Shown here: positions 11,490-21,384 of the stretch, piece after piece
How positions within the stretch are numbered: the stretch's first letter is position 1
How the letters are laid out: each line of letters begins with the position of its first letter
Origin: Amblyomma americanum
Taxonomy: Eukaryota; Arthropoda; Arachnida; Ixodida; Ixodidae
Length of the DNA stretch: 64,000 nt
Direction of reading: 5' to 3'
Assembly: GCF_052857255.1 (NCBI RefSeq)
Contig: NC_135497.1
Location: 549,487,531 to 549,551,530 of the forward strand
Notes under the pieces: model-generated
Told to the model about the DNA's origin: nothing
Databases searched by the model: none
The model's input: only the letters and a program-made list of their open reading frames with translations
Made by a program: the position numbers and the translations under genes

Positions 11490-12065
11490 TAGCATTGTTT
11501 ATTGCCTCTGGGCATAAGGAGAGTTGGGAAGAAAAGAGGAAGGATATAAGTGGCGAAATTGAGGCCACGTCCCAGTTACGGCAGGAGTGAGGGCAACCCC
11601 TACCCGGATCCTCCGGAGCACAATCTGCTCTGCACGGGTAAGACCGTGAGGCGGAGGGTTATCGCACTCTGAGGGACGAGAGCACGTGTGTGGCGCCGGA
11701 GGTGTTCCTTGTGAGGAGGGTAGCATCATCTATACTGAGGAATTGAGGCATTGATGTGGGTAGGGTCGGCAAGCAGGTTGCAGAATCTGCAGAGCTTTGT
11801 GAATTGATTAGGTCACGTGGGACCCACTCAATTCGAATGGCTTGCGGGATGCGAGCCACCAGGCGATGTATATTCTGGCAGATTTCTGGGCTGCGGCTGA
11901 CGCGTCGGAGTAGACGTATTGCTTGAAGGGCGTCAGTGCGGATGATAATGTGGGCTGTAGGGAAGCAAGGTAACTGCGGCTACAGAGGGAAGCGAGTCTT
12001 GTATAGCAACCAGCTCAGCACAGAAGGAAGAAGGTTCCGCGAATCGAATCCTGACCGTCTTGTCA
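11490..12065 (-). pseudogene. LINE 3' fragment: RNase H end and 3' UTR
   Basis: Lies in intron 2 of the Myb-like gene, opposite strand. Minus frames show the RNase H pieces IIIRTDALQAIRLLRRVSRS and ARIPQAIRIEWVPRD, then a pyrimidine-rich 3' UTR with AATAAA-like sequences near 11500. It belongs to the same broad I/Jockey group as the other LINEs here. Frameshifted. Confidence 0.6.
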
Positions 12066-12204
12066 AGTGCAGGCTTGCAGGGACAGTAAACTGCAGTTGT
12101 TGTTACACAGTCCTGGGTACTGACATCAACATATATAATAATTGAGCCGCGTTAATATTATAACATATATAATAATGTTAGCCGCTCAGTCGTGCGGCTA
12201 AAAT

Positions 12205-12375
12205 ACCTTTGTGAGCTTGCACAGTGTTGAGTTTAGAGAAATAGGCCGGAAGTTGCCAAGATCCGTCGGTGGCTTCCCTGCTTTTGTAATTGGGATCACA
12301 GTGGCCAATTTCCAGGTCTCAGGAACAGAGCCTTTTAGCCATACTGGGGCGGTAATTGACCACTGTAATCAGTTA
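12205..12375 (-). pseudogene. LINE reverse transcriptase fragment
   Basis: Minus frame reads GSVPETWKLATVIPITKAGK then PPTDLGNFRPISLNSTLCKL, the conserved RT fingers region. About 55 residues survive. It may be the same insertion as the RNase H fragment at 11490-12065, with most of the RT deleted; the AT-rich 110 bp between them supports no coding. Confidence 0.75.
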
Positions 12376-13150
12376 CATTTCAGATGGAGTTATTGTAATT
12401 GTAGTTGGTAACTTATTTTATGCAACGTGTACAAGACTGGTTATATATTACCAATGACACTATCGATGTCTCATTCATTTTAAACATGCTATTCATTATT
12501 GCTGTTCAGTGATTAGTTTTTGCTAGACTCTATAATTAAGTTCTTCAATAATATATCTATGCAGCTACTAGACTGTGTTAAGTTCTTAAATAATATATCT
12601 ATGCACTTATATGCAGATAAAAGATTTGAACTGTCCCTTTGTTCTGGCTGGCATAGGTTGGGGCAGCTGATGATTGCATACTATTACGGCAGCTTTGACC
12701 ATTCACCTGGGAAGATGAAAAATGCAATATTATATGTTTGGTCGTGTGCAGCTGCCAGTCGTCAATGAGGTGCCAGGCACTGCCGAGGTACTGGCGTCAG
12801 GGGAAGACGAGCCCCTCGGAAACAGAGCGGACCCCCCAACTGCTGAGCACGTCTCCACTGGCTGTGCTACCCAGTACGAGTGGAAATATGGGCTGCAGCA
12901 ACCGAGGTGGAACAAGAGGAGGCGGCAGAAGCCGACGCAAGCGGGACAGCAGTTCCGTAGTGCACCAGCTTCTTGCGTTTCATAAAGACGAAGCCGCACA
13001 GGCGGTGAAGCGGAGAAAAGGGCCCACAAATTAAGAAAGAAAATGCTTCGAATGACGCAAGAGGGCAATGATATTAACGCCAACTTGGTTCGGCTGTTAG
13101 ACAAGTACATGAAATCAAAAGAGCATAAAGAAAATAATGACAGGTAATTC

Positions 13151-13156
13151 AATAAA
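13151..13156 (+). terminator. Polyadenylation signal AATAAA of the Myb-like gene
   Basis: AATAAA starts four bases after the stop codon at 13145-13147. The closeness is plausible for a compact transposon gene. Confidence 0.5.
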
Positions 13157-13197
13157 ACTTTTTGCTGGGCAAGTTGGTTCATTTTACTTGAGGGGAT

Positions 13198-13652
13198 GCT
13201 TGTAGCGCGACAAAAAAACAAACAAGGGACAGAAGTCGAATGGGACAAGTGCTACTCTCAACTAGCTTTATTGAAAGATCAATCGCACTCATTTATACAA
13301 TTTCCTTTTTCCTTCAAGAACACAATCACCAGAACACTTATGTGAATGACACACATGCATATGTGTGTAAGCATGCATATGCACTACAAGAGTAGTATGT
13401 GAATAAGGAGTGGGTGCAGGTAACCAGTAACATCACTGTTGCTTTCAGAGTATTTAAGAATAGAAAGCACAGTGCAAAACACAGGATATGAAAGATTTGT
13501 GAAAAATTGTATTTATTATTTTTTTGCAACTACCTTTCTAGCTATGCTCAGGTCATTCAAACAGGTTACTACTTTAGCTCAAGTGTTTTGCAATCTGGTC
13601 AACATCGGAGTTCAGTTTTGTTGCCAGTTTTGTGTAATTTATATGTAAACAA
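13198..13652. other. Probable Penelope-like 3' end scrap, then AT-rich DNA
   Basis: 13198-13290 (minus) resembles the 3' tails of the Penelope-like copies at 32277-32330 and 35410-35480: an AATAAAGCTAGTTGAGAGT-like tail followed by a run of CTTGT/TTTGT words. The remaining sequence up to the Gypsy LTR is AT-rich and shows no gene. Confidence 0.4.
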
Positions 13653-13891
13653 TGTAATAAGAACATAGCACACTACTAATACAGCACACACAGCACACCA
13701 CAGTAATAAGCACAGCGTCACGAACAACCAGCGGAACCGTCCAGGCACAGATCAGAGATCGCGTTTAGTCCAGAGCACGCACGAGCGACCGAGCGTTCGG
13801 CGCTCGAGCGCCACAGTGTTCGGCGGTTCTCGTCGTCTTCTTCGTTGAGCGCCAGCGTCTAAAGATTCTAAAGCCCGTGTCCAGTCTTACA
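13653..13891 (-). repeat. Gypsy 1 LTR (3' in element sense), 239 bp
   Basis: TGTAATAAG...CTTACA on plus. It matches 17759-18003 at roughly 90 percent or better, with small indels in a CACAGCA-rich stretch. Confidence 0.92.
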
Positions 13892-13925
13892 ATTCCCCCG
13901 GGCGAAAGGGCGCCATCCTGGCGGC

Positions 13926-16900
13926 CTAGGGCGATGTGACGACGGCGGGGTGGTAGTAAGGTTTGAGGCGGGTCGTGTGGACAATTTCGCGGCCTCGGCG
14001 GCGATGATCAGAGAATGGCGTAAGGGGTTCGATGAGGTAATTGACGGGGGATGTCTGCTGAAGAATACGGTAGGGTCCCTGGTACTTGCTAACAAGTTTG
14101 GACAAAAGGCCGGGACCTGAGGAGGGTACACAGAGCCAGACCAAAGAGTCAGGAAGGTAAGCGGGAGAAAGTGCAGGGGGATCACAGGTGCTTTTCTGCT
14201 GCTGCTGGGCGTGAGAAGTGAAGGACCGGGCAAGCTGTCGGCATTCTTCGGCATAAGTTGCGGCTTCAGAAAGAGTTGTAAATTCGGAAGCATCAGGGCG
14301 GTAAGGTAGAATGGTGTCCATTGTGCAAGAAGGCTCACGGCCGTACAGGAGAAAGTACGGAGAGAATCCGGTGGTGGCTTGAGCAGCGGAGTTATAAGCG
14401 TATGCGACAAAAGGGAGAACGCGGTACCAGTTACAATGGTCGGAAGCAACATACATGGCCAGCATGTCGCCGAGGGTGCGATTAAAACGCTCAACCATGC
14501 CATTTGTATGGGGATGGTAGGCGGAGCTGGTGCGGTGAACAACGTTGCATTCCTGAAGGAGAGCTTCTACAACTTCTGAGAGGAAGGCCGGACCTCTATC
14601 ACTGAGCAGCTCTTTGGGCGCACCATGGCGAATAATGATGCGATGGAGAATGAAGGATGCAATGTCGTGGGCTGTAGCAGATGGTAAAGGCGATGTTTCA
14701 GCGTAACGTGTAAGGTGGTCGATGGCAACGATGATCCAGCGGTTCCCGGCTGATGTGCTGGGAAGAGGGCCATAGAGGTCGATGCCAACACGCTCGAAGG
14801 GCTGTACTGGGCAAGGCAGCGGCTGCATAGGAGCGGTGGGTCGGCGACGTGGATGTTTCCGTCGCTGGCATGCAGTGCAGGACTGAACGTACTGGCAGAC
14901 GTAATGGGCCATCCCACGCCAGTAGTACCGCTGTCGTAGATGGATGAAAGTCTTCAAGAATCCGGCATGGGCACACTGGGGATCATCGTAATAGGAAGAG
15001 CAAATGAAGGAGCGCAGATGTGTCGGAATGACGAGAAGCCACTTGCGCCCATCCGGGAGATAGTTGCGGCGGTAAAGGAGCTCGTCTCGGATGGCGAAAT
15101 GGTGGGACTCACGACGGAGAGCACGGGAAGGAGGTCGAGACGATTGGCCAGATAGATCAAAAAGGCAAATGATCCACGGGTCTTTGCATTGCTCGGAAGC
15201 CATACCAGCGAACTCAAACTTCAAAGAAGGCAGGGCGGATATACAAGGCGCTGCCTCAGATGGTACAGGGGAACGTAAGAGGGCATCAGCACCGGCATGT
15301 TTGCGGCCGGAACAATAGATAACGCGAATGTCGTGCTCTTGGAGTCGCAGAACCCATCGCGCCAGTCGACCAGAGGGATCTTTCAAAGAGGACAGCCAGC
15401 AGAGGGCATGGTGATCGGTGACAACGTCAAAAGGGCGCCCGTACAGGTAGGGGCGAAATTTGACAATCGCCTAAAGGATGGCTAAACACTCCTTCTCGGT
15501 GACAGAATAGTTGGCTACAGCTCTTGTGAGTGTCCAGTTAGCGTAAGCGACAACGTATTCGTCAAAGCCTTGCTTGCGTTGAGCGAGTACTGCACCGAGG
15601 CCGACGCTGCTGGCATCGGTGTGGAGTTCCGTCGGAGAACGAGGGTCGAAGTGACGCAAAATTGGTGGAGTGGTGAGGAGGCGACGGAGTGTCGTAAACG
15701 CTTCATCACAGGCTGGCGACCAGGCCGAAAGGTCGTGGCTGGAAAGGAGCTTGTTCAGGGGGTCGACGATAGTGGCAAAATTGCGGACAAAGCGGCGGAA
15801 GTAGGAGCAGAGGCCGACGAAGCTGCGGAGGTCTTTTACAGAAGTGGGCTTTGGAAATTCAGCCACAGCTCGCAACTTGGCCGGGTACGGGAGACCGCCA
15901 TCTTTCGACACGACATGACAGAGAATGGTGAGCTGCCGAGCTCCGAAGCGGCACTTTTTCAAATTAAGTTGGAGGCCAGCGTCGGCCAGGCAGCGAAGAG
16001 CAGCCTCGAGGCGCTGGAGGCGAGACGGAAAGTCCGAGGAAAAGATTACAACGTCGTCTAGATAACAAAGGCATGTGTGCCATTTGAGCCCTTGGAGTAT
16101 GTTGTCCATCATGCGCTCGAATGTGGCGGGTGCATTGCAGAGGCCGATGGGCATGACATTAAATTCATAGAGCCCCTCGGGTGTGACGAATGCAGCTTTT
16201 GGGCGATCGGCCTCCGTCTTTTTTCTTGACCAGAACCACTGGCGATGCCCACGGGCTGTGAGACGGTTGTATCACGTGACGCTGGAGCATGTCGGTCACC
16301 TGGGCGTCAATGATGCTGCGCTCAGAGGCTGACACGCGGTACGGACGTTGGCGCAAAGGGGCATGCGTTCCAGTGTCAATACAGTGGGTAACGGTGGTGG
16401 TGTGGCCCAAGGAAGGTTGCCGGTAGTCAAACGAAGCTTGAAAACGCTGCAGAACGGCTACAAGCTGGTATCGTTGAGTAGACGTCAGAGCGGCGTCGAC
16501 GGAATGGTGAAAAATATCGACAGACGACTGATTCGTGATGGGAACAGGCGTAATGGCGCTGACGTGAAGGCCGGCCGTGCTAACGACGAGGGGGTATGCA
16601 GAGGCGGGATCGAGAACAGCAACGTTACCAAGCGATTGGCCACGGAGTAAAGTGGTAGGGCAGGAGAACGGGTTGGCCACATAAATAGCGCTGGAGCCAC
16701 GAACAATTCTCAGCACAGCATGAGGCAGCAAAACAGACTTCTGGTCAGTGCATGGTAAAGAGGGGGTATAAGTCACAGTTGCATCTGAGAGCACAGCACA
16801 AGAAAGAGGCACCAGCACTGAAGAGAAAGGTGGAACGTCTGTGTCCTCTGAGACGACCACAGTAGTGGCAGCAGCACCGGTTACGTCCAAGGGGGCGTCA

Positions 16901-17240
16901 CTGTAGGGCGACAAGTCAAGCTGAGCACGGGCGCAGTCAATAACAGGGTGATGTGAGGAGAGGAAGTCCCAACCAAGGATAACGTCATGAGAGGAGCGGG
17001 CGAGGACGATGAACTCGATTGTGTAGGGAACGTTCCCGATGAGCAGGCGGGCGGTGCAGGCGGCTAACGGTCGAATGTCCTGAGCGCTGGCCGTGCGGAA
17101 AGAAACGGGAGGAAGGGGCGTCGTCACTTTTTTGAGTCTGCGACAGAGGGTGTGACTGAGAACCGAAACGGCTGCGCCAGTGTCAACAAGTGCTTCGACG
17201 GCGACTCCTTCAACGAAAACAGTAATATTGGCAGGTGCAG
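13926..17240 (-). pseudogene. Gypsy 1 pol: protease, RT, RNase H, integrase
   Basis: Protease has LVDTGAAVSVLS (DTGA at 17173-17184). The RT N-terminus reads [16 protein letters not shown] and then jumps, with a frameshift near 16205-16215, to the later block [20 protein letters not shown]. The roughly 45-50 residues between them, which hold motif A and one catalytic Asp, are gone. YLDD is intact at 16053-16064. RNase H is cut by a TAG at 15471-15473. Integrase (15386-13926) is open, with the HHCC finger (near 14980-14860), the DDE residues in [18 protein letters not shown] and [10 protein letters not shown], and a GPY/F module (YQGPYRIL). The element could not replicate by itself. Confidence 0.88.
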
Positions 17241-17249
17241 AAACAGGTC

Positions 17250-17755
17250 TTGAGTGAGCCGCTGATGACGCAGTTCTTGCCTCCTGAACTGCGGTGGTTA
17301 GTTTTCCGCGTGGACGGTGGGTTGGCGACGGAGCATTGGAGAACGGGAACGACGGCCAGGAAACGGCGAGCGGTGGGAGCGGGGATGGTAACTAGGAGAG
17401 GAATCCGGAGGCGGCAAGTGTGACGCAGGCGAGGACGACGGCGGAAGGTCGTACGTTGGCTCACGCCTATAATCGTAGGGACGGTGGTCACGACTGCGAC
17501 ACAAACGAGCCACATGACCAGCGATGCCACAGGCGTAGCAAATAGTGCGGTTGTCTTGTGTGCACCAGGGGTTGAGTGGCTGCAGCTGTGATCGGGGGTG
17601 GGCAACCAGATGGTAAGGTGGGGTTGCAGGTCGCTGGGGTTCTAACTGCCGGGTAGGGGGCCTGCAGACGGGCAGCAGGTGAGGGCCGCGACCGCAGGTG
17701 GTAGGCAATGCGCGGGTGCGAAGCTCCAGGGCGAGGGATTGTTGGCACCTCCACC
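17250..17755 (-). pseudogene. Gypsy 1 gag remnant with CCHC zinc knuckle
   Basis: Minus frame contains CYACGIAGHVARLC (C-X2-C-X4-H-X4-C) near 17550-17505, followed by an Arg/Ser/Pro-rich tail ending about 17300. Only about 90 codons lie between the LTR and the knuckle, so the capsid part is deleted or was never present. It is frameshifted against pol. Confidence 0.75.
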
Positions 17756-17758
17756 ACT

Positions 17759-18003
17759 TGTAATAAGAACACAGCACACTACTAATACAGCACACACAGC
17801 ACACCACACCACAGCACAGTAATAAGAGCACAGCACAGTAATAAGCACAGCGTCACGAACAACCAGCGGAACCATCCAGGCACAGATCAGAGACCGCGTT
17901 CAGTCCAGAGAACGCACGAGCTTCGGAGTGTTCGGCGCTTCTCGTCGTCTTCTTCGTTGAGCGCCAGCGTCTGAACATTCTAAAGCCCGTGTCCAGTCTT
18001 ACA
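17759..18003 (-). repeat. Gypsy 1 LTR (5' in element sense), 245 bp
   Basis: Same family as 13653-13891. On minus the sequence just inside is AG then TGGTGGAGGTGCC, a likely primer-binding site shared with the second Gypsy of the window. Confidence 0.9.
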
Positions 18004-18256
18004 ACAATGTCTTCTGATATCACTCATTTTAGGTTATTTGAATATGCATACATTACCATTCATCTCTGTTGTCACTTTTCTCTTAACTTTGCTATGGCCT
18101 GTTCAGAAGTGGACGCTCTTCTTTTTATAAACTGGTAATGAAACAACCAAATCTCTGCCGATCAGCAAAAAACTAAGCGTCTGTTTTTGTAGCTCTCACG
18201 AAAAGCTAAAGATTGTGCCACCTTATGCCAGATTGGCCAGATTTATGCAAAATGCT
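18004..18256. other. Harbinger interior, no gene
   Basis: AT-rich interval between the Gypsy insertion and the stop of the transposase. Probably the transposase 3' untranslated region. No clear polyadenylation signal was picked out. Confidence 0.4.
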
Positions 18257-19528
18257 TCAGTTGCCTGCAAGGTGGTTCGCCAGGGCATTCCTTATTGCTA
18301 CTCCTGACGGCTCTAATCGGCTACTCGTGTATACTGGTTGGGGACGCCTTTCGTTTGCACTTTGCACCGCACTCAGCCATCCTGCATCACACCCATCACT
18401 GAATTGCTCGCAGACATTGTGTAGCACACAAGCAGCTCGGACAACAATGTTCACATTGTGAATACTGCACTCGAGGCCTTTCAACAGCATTCTCAAGCGT
18501 GCCTTAACACGTCCAAACGCATTTTCTACGACACGTCTGGCACTTGACAGATGGTAGTTGAAGGTCTGTGCGGGCGACCCAGCAGTTCCAGAAAAGGAGT
18601 AGGGCTTCATTACATTCCTCTGCAGGGCCAACGCTTGGTCAGCAAGAAGCCCTGGGCCAACTTGCACCCCTTGAATTGTCCTTGTTTCTAATTGAAACAG
18701 GTCACTGTCTAAAATACGCGGAAGTCGTGAGGTTTGAAACACTGCAGAGTCATTATTTTTGCCAGGACTCCCACTGTTGGTGTACAAAAACTTGTACTTG
18801 TGGTCAACCACAGCGAGGAGGATGATGCTGTAACACCCTTTATAGTTAAAATAATCTGCCGCCTCTTCCTTTGGAGGGCACACCTCGATGTGGCAGCCAT
18901 CCAGGGCACCAACACCTTGAGGAAAGCCACAAACTGCAGCGAACTGGCGCATGTGCTCCTGCAATTCATGCAACTTCGGGAAACACACAAGTTGAGCTTC
19001 CAAGCTGTTCACAATTACGGCGCAGAACTCGCGAAATATCATGTTCACAGAGGCAGGGCTCACCCCAAAAAGGTTCGCTACAGTCCGCCCTTCAGCTGAC
19101 GTTGCGAGGCCGTAAAGGCCAATCGCCACGCGTTTTTCCAGAGCGATTGCCTTTCGCATGCTGGTGTCTTGCCGACGCATGTTCTCGCAAACGCCCACAA
19201 TATAGTGAAATGTGGGGTGGTTCATTCTGAAATTATCGCGGAAACCGCTGTCCGGAAGATGGGGCAACGTCGTCTCGTACCACGAATTTGGGCGTGGATA
19301 CATCCATAACGCTCGCTGCCGCGTGCATTGAAGAACCGCCGCCAACAAAAGGCGTTTCGATCGCCTGCGATGACGCCTACTTTTCGCTTCCAGCATGTCG
19401 ATTTCGGCGCTCAGAGCAAGCCGCTGCATGCGGAGACGTTGAAGTGCTGCCTGATGCGCCGCAAACACAGCCCAAAACTCAACGTCGGCGTCGTCCCCAC
19501 CATCCGCCACAGGCCCGCGTGAAGCCAT
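18257..19528 (-). CDS. Harbinger DDE transposase (HARBI1-like), intact
   Basis: An open frame of 494 codons runs from 19741. I prefer the Met at 19528 (MASRGPVADGG), giving 423 residues, the usual size for the family; upstream codons look non-coding. Order: an N-terminal helical, basic segment (LRMQRLALSAEIDMLEAKSR); the conserved FRMNHPTFHYIVG region; a helix-turn-helix-like stretch (EGRTVANLFGVSPASVNMIF); then the nuclease. The DDE residues are the Asp in GALDGCHIEV, the Asp in the GKNNDSAVF block, a third acidic block LLADQAL, and the Glu in RRVVENAFGRVKARLRML. It would cut and paste the element, with TTA targets, together with its Myb-like partner. This is the only long uninterrupted mobile-element gene in the window. 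Confidence 0.92.
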   Translation of the reverse strand: MASRGPVADGGDDADVEFWAVFAAHQAALQRLRMQRLALSAEIDMLEAKSRRHRRRSKRLLLAAVLQCTRQRALWMYPRPNSWYETTLPHLPDSGFRDNFRMNHPTFHYIVGVCENMRRQDTSMRKAIALEKRVAIGLYGLATSAEGRTVANLFGVSPASVNMIFREFCAVIVNSLEAQLVCFPKLHELQEHMRQFAAVCGFPQGVGALDGCHIEVCPPKEEAADYFNYKGCYSIILLAVVDHKYKFLYTNSGSPGKNNDSAVFQTSRLPRILDSDLFQLETRTIQGVQVGPGLLADQALALQRNVMKPYSFSGTAGSPAQTFNYHLSSARRVVENAFGRVKARLRMLLKGLECSIHNVNIVVRAACVLHNVCEQFSDGCDAGWLSAVQSANERRPQPVYTSSRLEPSGVAIRNALANHLAGN

Positions 19529-19991
19529 CGCAGCCTGAATGCTGAATGTCGACACACTCACAATACACGATATTGCACACACAGAACGTAAGCAGGCAAT
19601 TAGACGCCGCACGTGACTGCACTGATCACGTACACGAGGTGCGCTTGCAATCAAAAGAGGCACAATGCTCCCACGACGGTTCCCAGCACAGTAGTGGCTA
19701 CAAGTGGCTATTATGCCGGCTAAAAAGTCAGCTAAAACCATCGTTTGTACACTTCTTTTTGCTTTTCGTTAATGTCCGCCACATGCGTAACCAAAGCTCT
19801 GCCCCGCAGGGGGCAGTGCGATAAACAACCTTTTTTTTCTTTCATTTATCCTTTTTAAAGTAACCGTATTTAATAATACAGTAGTATACGTGCAGTCACA
19901 AATTCGCAATGGAGGTGATCACATGGTGGTTTCCGTCACACTAACCGACATGCCTAAACCGCGTGTAAGCGCGGCCAACTACCGTTTGCGC

Positions 19992-20038
19992 TAACCATAG
20001 TTAAGTCCTATAACCACAGTTAAGCTTAACCATGGTTA
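19992..20038. promoter_or_regulatory. Right subterminal palindrome array TAAC-N4-GTTA
   Basis: Three exact matches at 19992-20003, 20011-20022 and 20027-20038. The outermost ends 23 bp from the tip, matching the left side exactly. They lie upstream of the minus-strand transposase gene. Confidence 0.65.
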
Positions 20039-20061
20039 AGGCTGCCCGTGTAAAGAGGGTA
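20010..20061 (-). repeat. Harbinger right terminal inverted repeat
   Basis: Mirror of the left end. It terminates at GGGTA, directly before TTA at 20062-20064. Confidence 0.9.
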
Positions 20062-20064
20062 TTA

Positions 20065-20235
20065 GGAGGAAAAGGAGACCGGCGGCAGGGTGGTGCGCCT
20101 GGCTTTTTGTTTGCATAATGAAGCTTTGCGCCTGCATAATCAGCCTCGGTGAATGATTCAGTAATATGCTGGGCCGGGCCATCTGCGGGTTGTTTGGCGG
20201 CAGTTTCAACCGTCGGAGGTTGTTGGGAGCTTATT
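20065..20235. other. Right flank of Harbinger, no gene
   Basis: No supported ORF. The sequence just after TTA (20062-20064) continues into the region holding the first tRNA-like SINE. Confidence 0.35.
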
Positions 20236-20545
20236 ACATAAATACCCACGATAGCAGCAGATTGGACAGCCGTCGCCGTAGCTCAGTTGGTAAGAGCACC
20301 GGACGCGATATTCGGAGGTCGTGGGTTCGGATCCCACCGGCGGCATGGTGGTTTTTTCTGCTGCTTTCTAAGTAATTTTCTTTAAGCGATTTATTAATCT
20401 GAGTAATATTATCCCACTGATAAGCAAAACACATTAAAAAAAATACTAATGATAACGTTCCCCTATGCACCTTGGTTTCGGTGACTGTTGGCTCCCTTCA
20501 TAAGTTTGTCACACGGGCTGCTTATTTACTTTACCTTCTCTGCTA
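20236..20545 (+). mobile_element. tRNA-derived SINE, copy A
   Basis: 20277-20345 folds as a tRNA-like head: the acceptor arms GTCGCCG/CGGCGGC pair, box A is TAGCTCAGTTGG, box B is GGGTTCGGATCCC, and the anticodon stem CCGGA/TTCGG pairs. Position 33 is not T, so this is not a functional tRNA. The tail runs on through an A/T-rich part to GACTGTTGGCTCCC. The same head and tail recur at 20741-21040 and, diverged, at 23979-24175. Confidence 0.8.
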
Positions 20546-20740
20546 ATAGCTTAACGAGGGTCTCGGCTCTGGCAGTCTTGATGCCACAGGTTGCTTAAGA
20601 GGGCTCTCGCACAGTTTCCGCCCTGGCCGTTAGATGACGTTCCACGTCACGCTCGCGGTATTACAGGACGTGCTACGTCCGCCGCTATGGTCGAGGGCGG
20701 CGCTGGTGAACACTCTCAAGGTTCGCGTACAACAAGTAAA

Positions 20741-21033
20741 CATAAATACCAACGAGAGCAGCAGATTGGAGAGCCGTCGCCGTAGCTCAGTTGGTAAGAG
20801 CACCGGACGCGGTATTCGGAGGCCGTGGGTTCGGATCCCACCGGCGGCATGGTTGTTTTTTCTGATGCTTTCTTTAAGCGATTTATTAATCTAAGTAATA
20901 TTATCCCCCTGATAAGCACAACACATTAAAAAAATACTAATGATAACGTTCCCCTATGCACCTTGGTTTCGGTGACTGTTGGCTCCCTTCATAAGTTTCT
21001 AGAACGGGCCCCTTATTTACTTTACCTTCTCTG

Positions 21034-21040
<7 letters not shown>
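20741..21040 (+). mobile_element. tRNA-derived SINE, copy B
   Basis: Same family as copy A, offset by about 505 bp and over 90 percent identical. The shared sequence includes about 40 bp before the tRNA-like head and a CTTATTTACTTTACCTTCTC stretch after the tail. Either these belong to the SINE unit or a 505-bp segment was duplicated in tandem. Confidence 0.8.

Positions 21041-21072
<32 letters not shown>
21037..21072. repeat. (AT)n microsatellite
   Basis: About 18 AT units at the 3' tail of the minus-strand Ruka-like SINE that follows. Confidence 0.95.
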
Positions 21073-21076
<4 letters not shown>

Positions 21077-21380
21077 GGTTTTTGGGGAAAGGAAATGGCG
21101 CAGTATCTGTCTCACATATCGCCGGGGACCTGAACCGCGCCGTAAGGGAAGGGATAAAGGAGGGAGTGAAAGAAGAAAGGAAGAAAGAGGTGCCGTAGTG
21201 GTGGAGGGCTCCGGAATAATTTCGACCACCTGGGGATCTTTAACGTGCACTGACATCGCACAGCACACGGGCGCCTTAGCGTTTCGCCTCCATCGAAACG
21301 CAGCCGCCGCAGTCGGGTTCAAATCCGGGAACTCCGGATCAGTAGCCGAGCGCCCTAACCACTGAGCCACCGCGGCGGGT
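21064..21380 (-). mobile_element. Ruka-like tRNA-derived SINE, full length
   Basis: On minus the element starts near 21380 with a tRNA-like head (GGTGGCTCAGTGGTTAGGGC box A region; box B GGATTTGAACCCG). It continues with the tick-typical body (CTTAGGCGCCCGTGTGCTGT; GAAATTATTCCGGAGCCC) and ends in an AT tail. I recognise the sequence type as Ruka, a SINE described from ticks. Transcription would use the internal RNA polymerase III boxes. Confidence 0.8.
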
Positions 21381-21384
21381 TTGA

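Larger units (their letters stand above)
9655..13147 (+). pseudogene. Harbinger Myb/SANT-like DNA-binding protein, three exons
   Basis: Start ATG 9655 has a good context (AAAATGG). Exon 1 (9655-9923) encodes a Myb/SANT-like domain with ANWPDVTTAALIRIWEDQLP and KQVKQKMDNLNKKYR. The donor GTAAGT follows. Exon 2 (10928-11054) starts after TTTCCAG, joins in phase, and encodes the family-typical TGSPGVPWQFYWQLHSFLGS. Exon 3 starts at 12752 after GTGTGCAG and ends with a basic, helical C-terminus (KKMLRMTQEGNDINANLVRL) and a TAA at 13145-13147. Exon 3 needs two compensating frameshifts (near 12860-12900 and 13010), so the gene is probably dead. The protein normally works with the transposase, giving DNA binding and nuclear import of the complex. 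Confidence 0.75.
13653..18003 (-). mobile_element. Defective Gypsy LTR retrotransposon inside Harbinger
   Basis: Two LTRs (13653-13891 and 17759-18003) begin TG and end CA, and are flanked by the 4-bp direct repeat ACAA (13649-13652 and 18004-18007). Minus-strand order is gag remnant, protease, RT, RNase H, integrase, the Gypsy order. A polypurine tract (GGGGGAAT on minus) abuts the LTR at 13892. At 4351 bp it is short for a Gypsy: much of gag and part of RT are missing. It interrupts the Harbinger element between its two genes without breaking either. Confidence 0.92.
9493..20061. mobile_element. PIF/Harbinger DNA transposon, 10.6 kb, with nested Gypsy
   Basis: The left end starts TACCGCATTTACACGGGCA and the right end is its imperfect reverse complement (TACCCTCTTTACACGGGCA on minus). 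Both are flanked by TTA (9490-9492 and 20062-20064), the 3-bp TWA duplication diagnostic of PIF/Harbinger. It carries the two genes expected of the superfamily: a Myb/SANT-like protein (plus, from 9655) and a DDE transposase (minus, from 19528), converging inward. Without the 4351-bp Gypsy inside it the element is about 6.2 kb. Confidence 0.93.

Noticed and set aside
19529..19741. Longer N-terminus of the Harbinger transposase
   Set aside because: The 71 extra codons are Cys/Ser-rich, lack family features, and an internal Met in good context gives the expected length.
20277..20345. Functional tRNA gene
   Set aside because: It folds like a tRNA, but the base before the anticodon is not T, there is a long shared tail, and related copies exist at 20782 and 23979. 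A tRNA-derived SINE explains it better.
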